Positions 17,231 through 25,929 of a stretch of 64,000 nt of DNA are shown piece after piece. The stretch is taken from contig NZ_MTFE01000010.1 of the NCBI RefSeq assembly GCF_001953305.1, forward strand, positions 5,520,795 through 5,584,794, written 5' to 3'. Origin of the DNA: Cnuella takakiae (GTDB taxonomy: Bacteria > Bacteroidota > Bacteroidia > Chitinophagales > Chitinophagaceae). The first letter of the stretch is position 1. Every line of letters starts with the position of its first letter. Under the pieces are notes generated by a model that did no database searches, had not been told where the DNA came from, and saw only the letters and a program-made list of their open reading frames with translations. Position numbers and translations under genes: made by a program.

Positions 17231-17803
17231 CTATTGTACGGTTATAGGCACAGTAGCCTTCACCTTTTCCCAGGCAACAGAAAGGCTTCCTTTACTCTTA
17301 GCGGAGGGCTCAATGAAATACTGGAGCCGTTCCAAATGGTTAGTTTTCTCCGGCTTCACCTGTACCCGTACAATGTCATCTTTACTATTATATTCGGAAG
17401 CAAGGTGCTGTTCCCAATGTTTGTTGATGATAAAAACCCACTGGTTTTCCCCAGGTATAGTAAAAAGCGCATACTTACCGGCCGGCACCTTTTGCCCGTT
17501 TACAAGGATGTCTTTGTTGAATTCAAGCGTAGTGGCATTGTGTGCACCGGTTACCCACACTTCTTCAAAAGGCACAAGCCCGCCCCAAATAACCCTTTTA
17601 CGTACCCCAGGCGAGTGATAGTTGATTGTGAATTGGGCATCTCCGATTTTTCCTACTGCAACCGATTTGATACTTTTCTTTGTTGTGTCTTTTATTAAGT
17701 TCGGATTATAGCAGACCTCACTTTCTTTCTGGGCATAGAGGCTGGAAAACGAAAGCAATAAGGTTGAAAAGAGCAGGCCTCTGATAATTTTCTTTACTTC
17801 CAT
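17231..17803 (-). CDS. DUF2911 exported protein
   Basis: 190-residue DUF2911 protein. It has a signal peptide (about residues 1-24) and the family core: INYHSPGVRKRVIWGGLVPF, then EEVWVTGAHNATTLEF and VPAGKYALFTIPG. The family is frequent in Bacteroidota and has no known reaction; it has a lipocalin-like or beta-sandwich look. It is 32 bases downstream of a DUF3347 gene within the copper run. Confidence 0.9.
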   Translation of the reverse strand: MEVKKIIRGLLFSTLLLSFSSLYAQKESEVCYNPNLIKDTTKKSIKSVAVGKIGDAQFTINYHSPGVRKRVIWGGLVPFEEVWVTGAHNATTLEFNKDILVNGQKVPAGKYALFTIPGENQWVFIINKHWEQHLASEYNSKDDIVRVQVKPEKTNHLERLQYFIEPSAKSKGSLSVAWEKVKATVPITVQ

Positions 17804-17835
17804 AATATTCTATGTTGTGCTTGGTGGTGATTTGT

Positions 17836-18399
17836 TTACTTAATCGTTTCTTTTACTTCTCCGCAGGTTAACATCTCTTCTCCGAAATATGGGTTGCGGA
17901 TCTCTTTATCAGTACTTAACCAATAAGCGCCCTTATTATCAAGTGCCATCGGGCAGTAATCCATATATAGTTCTCCTTCAACACCTGCTTTTTTCACAAG
18001 GCCAATCATTGCATCGCTAAGGCTTGCAAAGTGAGCCCGTTGCTTTTCTATACTGGGAGCTTCGACGATCCGTGCGGCAGCAGAAGCCAAACCTTTCCCA
18101 CCCTGTACTTCAGCAGCACCTGCTTCTAGGGCATTAGAAGCAATTTTTGCCTCAGCGAGTTTTCCATTGGTTAATGCTGAAGTAAGTTGTTGGTATTGCT
18201 GGTAAACCGCATTTAAACCATCATCTTTGATCCTAAACCTTTGTAACGGTGCCAGGGAAACTGCTCCGGGTGCATGCACTGCATGATCAATGGTATTGGT
18301 ACCGGTTGCTCTTTTTGTTTCTTTTTTTTGACTTCCGCCGCAGGAAGCAAGCATGAAAGCCACAGTTAATGGAATAATGTAATGATGGAACTTTTGCAT
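17836..18399 (-). CDS. DUF3347 lipoprotein, probable periplasmic copper-binding protein
   Basis: 187-residue lipoprotein (FMLASCGG at the lipobox). A helical DUF3347 domain covers about residues 55-187. It ends with the metal-site-like pattern YMDYCPMALDNKGAYW, then IRNPYFGEEMLTCGEV. The Cys-Pro-Met and Cys-Gly elements also occur at the C-terminus of some CusB proteins, and DUF3347 genes sit next to Cus pumps. ATG 18399 was chosen because it starts the signal peptide; the longer frame overlaps the CusB gene. A paralogue lies at 27130-27738. Confidence 0.87.
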   Translation of the reverse strand: MQKFHHYIIPLTVAFMLASCGGSQKKETKRATGTNTIDHAVHAPGAVSLAPLQRFRIKDDGLNAVYQQYQQLTSALTNGKLAEAKIASNALEAGAAEVQGGKGLASAAARIVEAPSIEKQRAHFASLSDAMIGLVKKAGVEGELYMDYCPMALDNKGAYWLSTDKEIRNPYFGEEMLTCGEVKETIK

Positions 18400-18427
18400 G
18401 TCAACAATCTTGTTAGTTATTTGAGCC

Positions 18428-19645
18428 TTACCCATGATTATGACCTGCCATGGGGTTTTTCCCTTTCTTCAATATGAACTCGCTGTACAAGAGGTAAGCA
18501 CCTGTGGCTACAACCTTATCGCCTTCAGCTAGCCCGCTGGTAATTTCAACCAGGCCTGCGGTTTCCATACCGGTGGTAACCATCCTGGGTTCGTATTTGC
18601 CCTTCTCTTTTTCAATCCAGACATGCATTCCTTTTTGCTCACGGATAACAGCGTCTACTGGAAGTGTCAGTGCATTGGCGGCGGACTTACCGGGCAGCAA
18701 CACGTTGGCTTGCAAACCTGGCTGCCACTGACCATTTACATTTGGTATGCTACCTCTTATTTGCATCAGTTGCGTACCGGATTGAAGCGCGGGTGTAATA
18801 AATTGAATGGTCATACGGTGGGGCTGGTCCTCCCATCCCGGAACGATTACTTTTACCTGTTGACCGATGCGAACATTGCCGGCTTCTGAGGGATAAACAT
18901 CCGCTTCGACCCACAAGCTGCCATATCCTTCAATTCGCATAATGGTGGCGCCTTCTGCAACATATTGACCTTCTGTAATGGAGAGTTCTGCCACAACACC
19001 GCTGGCTGGAGCAAAGTAGGTTACATAAGGGTCGGTTTTTTGGCTCTTTACAATGTTTGCTATTTGGGCCTCACTCATGTTATACAGCAGAAGCTTCTGA
19101 CGGGAGGCCTTTAATATTTGCTGAAAATGGGCATCTCCGGGAAACTCAGAGGCTTGTCTTACTGCCAGCAGGTATTCCTGCTGTAAGGTGGCCAGCTGCT
19201 CAGAGTAGATTTTATAAACAGCTTGGCCTTTTCGTACTGGCACGCCAAGCTCTTTAAAATAAAGAACCTCGATTCTACCAGGAACACGGCTGGATACATA
19301 TTCAGTTGCTTCCGGGTTGATAACCAACCGACCATTGAGCTGCGTAAAGTTGGAAAGCGATCCCGTGCCTACGGTAGTGGTAGTAATACCAGCCAAGGCC
19401 TGTTGGGCCTCACTTAACTGGAGCGCATCATCCGTATTGTTCTTATCAAAGGGAACCAGGTCCATGCCACATATGGGGCAAGTTCCTGGGCTATTTTGAA
19501 CAATCTGCGGGTGCATTGGACAGGTATAAGTCTGCTTTTTGGCGTCAGTTACAGCAGCTTGTCCCTTTTGCTTGCAGGCGCTAAGCAAAACAGCGGGGGC
19601 TGTAAGGGCTATTGCTATGTTCTTTATAAACTGTTTGCGTTGCAT
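18428..19645 (-). CDS. cusB: CusB-like efflux adaptor with heavy-metal-binding domain (second copy)
   Basis: 405-residue periplasmic adaptor of a CusCBA-type pump. It has a lipoprotein-like signal (VLLSACKQ). An HMBD metal-binding ribbon follows (YTCPMHPQIVQNSPGTCPIC near residues 40-59, then GMDLVP). The adaptor core has SSRVPGRIEVLYFKELGVPV, YFAPASGVVAELSITEGQYV and a C-terminal GLAEGDKVVATGAYLLYSE. It starts 4 bases after a first, longer CusB. Two adaptors for one pump suggests either a heteromeric ring or different metal loading. Confidence 0.92.
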   Translation of the reverse strand: MQRKQFIKNIAIALTAPAVLLSACKQKGQAAVTDAKKQTYTCPMHPQIVQNSPGTCPICGMDLVPFDKNNTDDALQLSEAQQALAGITTTTVGTGSLSNFTQLNGRLVINPEATEYVSSRVPGRIEVLYFKELGVPVRKGQAVYKIYSEQLATLQQEYLLAVRQASEFPGDAHFQQILKASRQKLLLYNMSEAQIANIVKSQKTDPYVTYFAPASGVVAELSITEGQYVAEGATIMRIEGYGSLWVEADVYPSEAGNVRIGQQVKVIVPGWEDQPHRMTIQFITPALQSGTQLMQIRGSIPNVNGQWQPGLQANVLLPGKSAANALTLPVDAVIREQKGMHVWIEKEKGKYEPRMVTTGMETAGLVEITSGLAEGDKVVATGAYLLYSEFILKKGKNPMAGHNHG

Positions 19646-19648
19646 GCT

Positions 19649-21019
19649 TTATTCTTCTGTTTGATTATCGGACTCTGTCCGGATAAAGCTTTCACTATCT
19701 ACTAAATAGGCAGCATTCTGGGCTATTTCCCAACCACCAATGTTATCCGTGATTTGCACGAGCCCTTCCTGGGTGGCTCCTGTCTCAACATTTTTAGGTT
19801 GGAAAACTGTTCCTTCTTTTTTAAATACAACAGAGGTGGTCCCCAGCTGCACAACAGCAGATTTAGGCACCCACCATCCTCTTGCAACAATGGGAATATT
19901 TGCCGTAAGGAGCTGCCCTATAGTAAAGCGCTGGTCATTGAGGTATACACGAGCAATGGTGAAGTTGCTACCGGCCCTGAAAGTGGGTTGAACGAGGCCG
20001 ATGGTGCCGGTATAGACTGTTTGGGGTTCCGCTGTTGGACGGAATACCAACTTCTGGCCCCTTTTTATTTGTGCAGCCAGGCTTGGTTCAAAGGCAAATT
20101 CAGCTACCAGGCTGTTGTTGTTATATATAGTAAAAATGGACTGCCCTGCTGCCACATATTGCCCCTCTCTGATCATGACAGGGGAATTTTCAGCAGGCAT
20201 GCCGGAAGCATTGGTGGTAGAAGCTGATGAGGAGCCTGAAGGGCCCATAGAGCTGCCACCGGCACCCATGCCACCCATACTGCCGCCGGCATCAGCGGAT
20301 GTGCCGGAAACAGCACTTTGAGCAGGTGTGGCAGTTTGAGCAGCGGATCTTTCCAGAATATAACCGCTTGCCCCGCTATAAACAGGCACCCTGTATAAGG
20401 CTTTTCCGGAGCGAATTACCTGCCGGATCTGCCCTTCCCCCATACCCAGGAGCATCAGCCTTTGTTTTGCTTTTTGAAGTAAGCTCGAATTTTGATCTAC
20501 CCTGCTTAAGTATAACAGTTCCTGCTGCGCAGCAGCCAGTTCCGGGGAATAAATTTCCATGATCAGTTGCCCCTTCCGAACGGGTTGATAGTTGTACTTG
20601 ATGTAAAGGCGTTCGATGCGGCCACTTACGCGGCTGGCCAGGCTCGTCTGCCGGCGGGTATCGTAAGTAATTGAACCCTGGACCTCACGGGAAAAAATAC
20701 GGGTGCCGCTTTCAGCAGTAATAGTAGGTGTACTTGCCACCACTTGTTGGTTAACTGGCTTCAACAATGGAGTCAGGCTGCTATCTACTCCTTCTGCGGA
20801 TGCAACTCCATTTTTAGGCACCAGGTCCATACCGCAGATCGGACACTTACCAGGTTTATCCTGTACAATCTGTGGATGCATAGGGCAGGTATATTGCTGC
20901 GATGCTGCATGCTGATGTGCATCCTTTCCTGGCGTTGTCTCCTTGCCTTTACAACTTGCAAGCATCAAAAGACCTATCACAAAGACGATACTTATGTTAA
21001 CGGTATAACTCTTTCTCAT
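19649..21019 (-). CDS. cusB: CusB-like efflux adaptor with heavy-metal-binding domain and Gly/Met-rich insert
   Basis: 456-residue adaptor, lipoprotein (LMLASCKG). The HMBD motif YTCPMHPQIVQDKPGKCPIC lies near residues 44-63. The adaptor core begins with SRVSGRIERLYIKYNYQPV. In the middle there is a low-complexity Gly/Ser/Met insert (GGSMGGMGAGGSSMGPSG, about residues 245-275) between the two lipoyl halves, which may bind copper or act as a flexible arm. The start at 21019 is inside the end of the TolC gene, showing coupled translation. It works with the TolC and the split CusA just upstream. Confidence 0.92.
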   Translation of the reverse strand: MRKSYTVNISIVFVIGLLMLASCKGKETTPGKDAHQHAASQQYTCPMHPQIVQDKPGKCPICGMDLVPKNGVASAEGVDSSLTPLLKPVNQQVVASTPTITAESGTRIFSREVQGSITYDTRRQTSLASRVSGRIERLYIKYNYQPVRKGQLIMEIYSPELAAAQQELLYLSRVDQNSSLLQKAKQRLMLLGMGEGQIRQVIRSGKALYRVPVYSGASGYILERSAAQTATPAQSAVSGTSADAGGSMGGMGAGGSSMGPSGSSSASTTNASGMPAENSPVMIREGQYVAAGQSIFTIYNNNSLVAEFAFEPSLAAQIKRGQKLVFRPTAEPQTVYTGTIGLVQPTFRAGSNFTIARVYLNDQRFTIGQLLTANIPIVARGWWVPKSAVVQLGTTSVVFKKEGTVFQPKNVETGATQEGLVQITDNIGGWEIAQNAAYLVDSESFIRTESDNQTEE

Positions 21020-22247
21020 AATCAACGATCATTTGATACAGCTTTGCCTTTTCATCCAGTAAGTTCATCTGCATCATGGTTAATGCTTCCCAGGAATCAA
21101 TGACAACGGGCAATGCCAGCTTATTTTCCTTGTAATTCAGGATGTTTACATCAAGTGCTTTATGGAGGGAAGGAATGATTTTGTTTTCCATGCCTTGGAT
21201 GCGTTTTTGCATCGACTCGATTTCAGCCCTCATGCCGTACAGCATGCCTCCTGTTTCCTGCAACATGGCAGCACGCTCCTTTTCCATGGCTTGCACATTC
21301 AACTGCATGGCTTTTATGTCGGACTTGTACATCTTTGAAGCCCATGGAGCAATAGGAATGGATACCATGCCCATAACGCTGTATGAATTTGGCATCATTG
21401 CATCCAATGGATACATATGATCATACTGAATCCTGAAATCCGGTTTCCGCTGCTGCCTCATAGAGGCAATATTGAGTTCCATGGAGCGGATGCTTTCATT
21501 CATCCGCCTGATGTCTCCCCGCTGCTCTGAAAGACCAACAGAGTCTGGGACAGCAGGATTGAAAAACACTTTCCGGCTCGTGTCAATTTGGAAAGGGGTA
21601 TTCCCTTGCTGGTTCATTAGGCCATTGAGGTATCCCCGGGCACGTCCGATCTCTCCCTCCTGCATCCGGATCATGTTCCTGTTTTCTTCAATCCTGGCAT
21701 CCGCTCCGTACACACCACTGAGCTGCGATTGATTATAAGGGTAGCGGACTTCTTCAATTTTCCGCATCATCTCCATAATATCTCCTGCCTGCTCCAGTAC
21801 TTTTATCCTTTGTTCGGCAACCAGCCAGGAATAATATTGTCGTTTAGCCTGTGCTTTTAAATCATTCAGCGTCACTGCGCGGGATGCTCTTTCAACATTG
21901 CCTTGCGATTCAATATATCTCCTGGTAGCATTTTGCTTTGCCCGGTTTGGAATATCCTGTTCTATGCGCAGCATTAGCGAACCGGCATCACTGGGCTCCA
22001 TCTTCATTTGACCAGGATAGGGCGTCATAAAAGTGCCCACTCCAACCATTGGTGCCATCCATGCTGTAGCGGCATCCGCACTATAGCGGTAGCTCTGCGC
22101 CTTCAGCTCATAGGTTTGCAGTAAAATGTTATTCCGGTCAATGCGCTTAAGTATTGTATCAAGTGTAAGCACAGGCGCTTGCTGGCTCAGCGCCGTAAGG
22201 GGCAGCAGCAAGAGGACTCCTATAACATTTTTAGTGTTGAACATCAT
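20997..22247 (-). CDS. cusC: TolC-family outer-membrane channel of the Cus pump
   Basis: 416-residue outer-membrane efflux protein. It has a signal peptide (VLLLLPLTALSQQ), a first TolC repeat (LTLDTILKRIDRNNILLQ) and long coiled-coil helices, including a Met-rich inner stretch (about residues 225-330) with EPF/OEP-like repeats. It lacks the lipoprotein cysteine of E. coli CusC. It overlaps the end of the CusA C-half by 17 bases and the following CusB by 23, so the three are translationally coupled. Confidence 0.88.
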   Translation of the reverse strand: MMFNTKNVIGVLLLLPLTALSQQAPVLTLDTILKRIDRNNILLQTYELKAQSYRYSADAATAWMAPMVGVGTFMTPYPGQMKMEPSDAGSLMLRIEQDIPNRAKQNATRRYIESQGNVERASRAVTLNDLKAQAKRQYYSWLVAEQRIKVLEQAGDIMEMMRKIEEVRYPYNQSQLSGVYGADARIEENRNMIRMQEGEIGRARGYLNGLMNQQGNTPFQIDTSRKVFFNPAVPDSVGLSEQRGDIRRMNESIRSMELNIASMRQQRKPDFRIQYDHMYPLDAMMPNSYSVMGMVSIPIAPWASKMYKSDIKAMQLNVQAMEKERAAMLQETGGMLYGMRAEIESMQKRIQGMENKIIPSLHKALDVNILNYKENKLALPVVIDSWEALTMMQMNLLDEKAKLYQMIVDYEKELYR

Positions 22248-24165
22248 ATACCTCCAGTTTTCCATGCTTGCGTAATTCGTATTCCTTAGCCATCAAAAAA
22301 ATCAATGGCGTCACCAGCAGAATGTGCGTGGAAGATGTTAGTACCCCGCCAATCATGGGTAGTACTATTGGCTTCATTACATCCGTCCCGACCCCTGTAG
22401 CCCACAGGACAGGTATCAGTCCAAAAAGTGAAACACAAACAGTCATCAGCTTTGGCCGCAGACGTTTCGCAGCACCATGTATCACATACTCCCGAAGATC
22501 TTCTTTAGTGATTGTCTCCCTTGAATTGCCTTTTAGGGCAATAAGCTGCTTCATGGCATCATTGAGGTAAATAACCATCACAATACCTGTTTCTACTGCT
22601 ATACCGAACAGCGCAATAAAGCCAACCGCTACCGCCACGGAAAGGTTAACACCCCAGAAATAGATCATATAAGCGCCACCAATCAGGGCAAAAGGAACGG
22701 TGATAAGACTAAGGAATGCCTCCCTAATGGAGTGAAAGGCAAAGTATAGGGAGAAGAAAATGATTACCAGTACGATGGGAGCAATCCACATTAGGGTTTG
22801 TTGGCCCCGGATCAGGTTTTCATACTGGCCGCTCCACTCTACAAAGTAGCCTTGCGGCAATATACCCCGTTCGTTATTGATCTTTTTAATAGCATCCTGA
22901 ACAGTACTGCCCAAATCACGGCCGCGAACATTAAACATAACAGCTCCTCGGAGCAATGCATTTTCCGATGAAATCATGGGCGGGCCATCTTCAAATCGAA
23001 TATCTGCAACTGCGGAAAGCGGCACCTCACCAAATACAGGAGACTGCAATGGAATGCGGCGAATATTATCTACACTGTTGCGGTACTGCTGGGCCAGGCG
23101 TGTACTGATGGAAAACCGCTGCCGCCCTTCGATGGTGGTTCCGATAGTGGCACCACCTAAGGCGGTTTCAACCGTTTGGTTGACATTGTCTACGTTCAGC
23201 CCATACCGGCTTAGATCTCCCCTACGTACATTGATGGACAGATATTTGCCTCCGGTAACGGGTTCTACATATAGGTCCTGAATGCCTTCGGTTCCTTCCA
23301 GTGCAGTTTTTACCCGCTCCGATACAGAGGCAATAGAATCCAGGCTTTGACCATATACTTTTACACCCACATCCGTACGGATGCCGGTTGCCAGCATATT
23401 GATCCGGTTGATGATGGGCTGGGTCCAACCATTTACAACACCGGGTATTTGCAGCTTTTTATCCAGTTCATTGATAATATCTTTTTTGGTGATGCCTTCC
23501 CGCCACTCCTTTTTGGGCTTGAGCATGATAATGGTTTCAATCATGCTGATGGGGGAGTTATCGGTAGCTGTAGCAGCACGGCCCGCCTTTCCCAGCACCT
23601 TGTCAACTTCAGGAACAGATTTGATGATCTTATCCTGTATTTGAAGTATACGCTTGGCTTCTGCATTTGAAATATCCGGAAGAGTCACAGGCATAAACAA
23701 AATGCTTTGCTCATCCAGCGGGGGCATAAACTCACTTCCAAGGCTGCGTAGCAACGGAATAGTAATCAGCAGGGCAATGATGTTGATGGCCAGAGTGGTT
23801 TTGCGCCATTTCAGCACCCCTTTGATTAGGGGGGTATAAAGCCGTTCCAAAAAGCGGTTGACAGGATTGGCATTATCAGGCCGGAATTTTCCTTTCATAA
23901 AAAAGGAAATCAGTACTGGAGCAAGTGTTATCACAAGCAATGCATCCACCACCATGATAAAGGTTTTGGTAAATGCAAGCGGGTGAAAAAGCTTGCCTTC
24001 TTGCCCGGTCAACATAAATACCGGAAGGAAAGAAGTAATGATGATCACCGTAGCGAAGAAAACGCCGCGGGAAACCTGCTTGCTGGATTTTTCAATTATT
24101 TGGAGGCGCTCCTCTTCTGAAATCCACTGTTCAGGCTTGCGAAATATTTTTGAAAACAGTTTCAT
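22231..24165 (-). CDS. cusA: CusA-type RND metal pump, C-terminal part of a split protein
   Basis: 644 residues corresponding to CusA from just after transmembrane helix 4 to the end. It begins MKLFSKIFRKPEQWISEEER, reaches helix 5 (GVFFATVIIITSFLPVFMLT), GQEGKLFHPLAFTKTF, the second periplasmic region (with METIIML and WTQPIINRINMLATGIRTDVG), and the last helix bundle ending HGAAKRLRPKLMTVCVSLFG. ATG 24165 lies 4 bases after the stop of the N-terminal half, and the frame differs from it. The split falls in the cytoplasmic loop between helices 4 and 5, so two chains could still assemble. The alternative is a frameshift in the A6 run near the junction. Confidence 0.88.
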   Translation of the reverse strand: MKLFSKIFRKPEQWISEEERLQIIEKSSKQVSRGVFFATVIIITSFLPVFMLTGQEGKLFHPLAFTKTFIMVVDALLVITLAPVLISFFMKGKFRPDNANPVNRFLERLYTPLIKGVLKWRKTTLAINIIALLITIPLLRSLGSEFMPPLDEQSILFMPVTLPDISNAEAKRILQIQDKIIKSVPEVDKVLGKAGRAATATDNSPISMIETIIMLKPKKEWREGITKKDIINELDKKLQIPGVVNGWTQPIINRINMLATGIRTDVGVKVYGQSLDSIASVSERVKTALEGTEGIQDLYVEPVTGGKYLSINVRRGDLSRYGLNVDNVNQTVETALGGATIGTTIEGRQRFSISTRLAQQYRNSVDNIRRIPLQSPVFGEVPLSAVADIRFEDGPPMISSENALLRGAVMFNVRGRDLGSTVQDAIKKINNERGILPQGYFVEWSGQYENLIRGQQTLMWIAPIVLVIIFFSLYFAFHSIREAFLSLITVPFALIGGAYMIYFWGVNLSVAVAVGFIALFGIAVETGIVMVIYLNDAMKQLIALKGNSRETITKEDLREYVIHGAAKRLRPKLMTVCVSLFGLIPVLWATGVGTDVMKPIVLPMIGGVLTSSTHILLVTPLIFLMAKEYELRKHGKLEVYDVQH

Positions 24166-24169
24166 ACTG

Positions 24170-25465
24170 TTACTTGATTTTATATTTTTTCTCTTTTTCC
24201 CATAATGCATAGCGTTCAGCCAGGTGCTTATAGGCATTCTCGCTCATGATGATGCCATTATCTACAATCACTCCAATGGCCAGCGCAATCCCGGTGAGCG
24301 ACATGATGTTGGAGGAAATGCCAAAGGCATTAAGCAGAATAAAGGCAATGGCAATGGTGATTGGAATTTGGATAACAATACTGAGCGCACTGCGCCAGTG
24401 AAAAAGAAAAATGATCACGATCAGAGACACCACGATCATTTCTTCAATAAGGGTGTTCTTGATGGAATCTACCGACTCCTGTATCAGTTCACCGCGATCG
24501 TAGACAATGTCGAACTTTACGCCTTCAGGAAGGCCTTTTGCAACTTCCAGCATTTTCTTTTTGATGCCTTCAATCACAGAGGCTGCATTTTCACCGTAAC
24601 GCATTACCACAATACCGCCAACGCGTTCCCCTTCACCATTCTGGTCAAATATGCCCAGCCTGGTTTCACCGATCATCTGTACGGTAGCTATATCTGCAAC
24701 ACGTACGGCAACTCCTGCCTGGTTCTGTACGGGAATGTTTTCTATTTGTTCTAAAGACTGGAGATAACCCGATGTCTTGATGATATATCCGATGTCACTT
24801 AATTCAAACTTGCGTCCGCCGGATTCATTGTTGTTGGTTCGCACGGCATTTATTACATCCCCTACAGAGAGCTTATAATAAAGGAGTTTATTAGGACTAA
24901 GGGTGATAGAATACTGTTTTTGAAAGCCGCCAAAGGAAGCGATCTCACTGACGCCAGGGACATTCTGTAAGGCAAATTTGACATACCAGTCCTGTATGGC
25001 CCTTTGCTCACCCAGATCCAGTTTAGGTGCATCCAATGTATACCACAGGATGTGCCCGACACCTGTACCATCGGGGCCCAGCTGCGGCGTTGCGCCTTGG
25101 GGAAGCGATTGGGAAACAGTACTAAGGCGTTCCAATACCCGGGCCCTGGCCCAGTAAACATCTACATCATCTTCAAATATGACGTAGATAAAGCTCATCC
25201 CAAACATGGAAGTACCACGTACGTATTTGATACGGGGCATTCCCTGCAGGTTGGTAACAAGTGGATAGGTGATCTGATCCTCTATCAGCTGTGGAGCCCT
25301 GCCCATCCATTCGGTAAAAACAATTACCTGGTTTTCTGACAAATCTGGGATGGCATCAATAGGATTTCTTTTGACGCTTATGATGCCCCAGACAAATAAT
25401 CCTGCCACCAGTGTAAGTACAATAAACCGGTTGCGTAAAGACCATTCAATTATTCGATGTACCAT
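24170..25465 (-). CDS. cusA: CusA-type RND metal pump, N-terminal part of a split protein
   Basis: 431 residues: helix 1 (IEWSLRNRFIVLTLVAGLF), first periplasmic half (DLSENQVIVFTEWMGRAPQL, ILWYTLDAP, SIASFGG-like segment SEIASFGGFQKQYSITL), and helices 2-4. Helix 4, GIALAIGVIVDNGIIMSENA, carries the acidic residue of the proton relay. It stops at LAERYALWEKEKKYKIK. A full CusA would continue for about 600 residues, which the next gene supplies. ATG 25465 was preferred to the upstream GTG because helix 1 starts just after it. The pump probably exports Cu+ and Ag+ from the periplasm. Confidence 0.88.
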   Translation of the reverse strand: MVHRIIEWSLRNRFIVLTLVAGLFVWGIISVKRNPIDAIPDLSENQVIVFTEWMGRAPQLIEDQITYPLVTNLQGMPRIKYVRGTSMFGMSFIYVIFEDDVDVYWARARVLERLSTVSQSLPQGATPQLGPDGTGVGHILWYTLDAPKLDLGEQRAIQDWYVKFALQNVPGVSEIASFGGFQKQYSITLSPNKLLYYKLSVGDVINAVRTNNNESGGRKFELSDIGYIIKTSGYLQSLEQIENIPVQNQAGVAVRVADIATVQMIGETRLGIFDQNGEGERVGGIVVMRYGENAASVIEGIKKKMLEVAKGLPEGVKFDIVYDRGELIQESVDSIKNTLIEEMIVVSLIVIIFLFHWRSALSIVIQIPITIAIAFILLNAFGISSNIMSLTGIALAIGVIVDNGIIMSENAYKHLAERYALWEKEKKYKIK

Positions 25466-25528
25466 TGATCTACTCTCTTTTAAGGAGCGGCGCACAACAA
25501 CAAAGCTGCTCCTTTGCTTGATTGGTTA

Positions 25529-25891
25529 CTAATGCTTGTGTCCGGAATGACTTTCTGTTTGGGCTTTCCGGTCATACCGGCAGCATCCCGGAAGCTTCTT
25601 ATAAATGGCATCTTCTGCCCTTACGTTCTCAGTATCATGACCTGCAGCCGCTACCTTCTTCTGTATATCACTAAAATTGGTTTTGCCGGAATCGTAGGTA
25701 ACAGTGAGCATTTTGGTATCTACGTCCCAACCGGCTTTTTTTACTCCATCTATCTGTATGGCTTTTTCGACCCTGCTTTTACACATTTCACAATTGCCGT
25801 AAACTTTTACAGATTCTGTTTTATCCTGCGCAAAAACACTGGTGGCAAGTGCTAAAAAAATGATGAGTAGTAAATGCTTCGTATTTTTCAT
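25529..25891 (-). CDS. Exported heavy-metal-associated (HMA) domain protein
   Basis: 120-residue secreted protein: signal peptide (LLLIIFLALATSVFAQ), an HMA domain with VKVYGNCEMCKSRVEKAIQI (metal-binding C-x-x-C near residues 34-37), and a tail with LPGCCRYDRKAQ and HSGHKH. The tail gives additional Cys and His ligands. It is MerP-like in arrangement, but no mer genes are near, so it probably buffers or delivers copper to the adjacent pump. It sits between the pump and the YVTN protein. Confidence 0.87.
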   Translation of the reverse strand: MKNTKHLLLIIFLALATSVFAQDKTESVKVYGNCEMCKSRVEKAIQIDGVKKAGWDVDTKMLTVTYDSGKTNFSDIQKKVAAAGHDTENVRAEDAIYKKLPGCCRYDRKAQTESHSGHKH

Positions 25892-25929
25892 CTGATTCAC
25901 TTTTGATTTAATTATTAGCAGGTTGTGCT

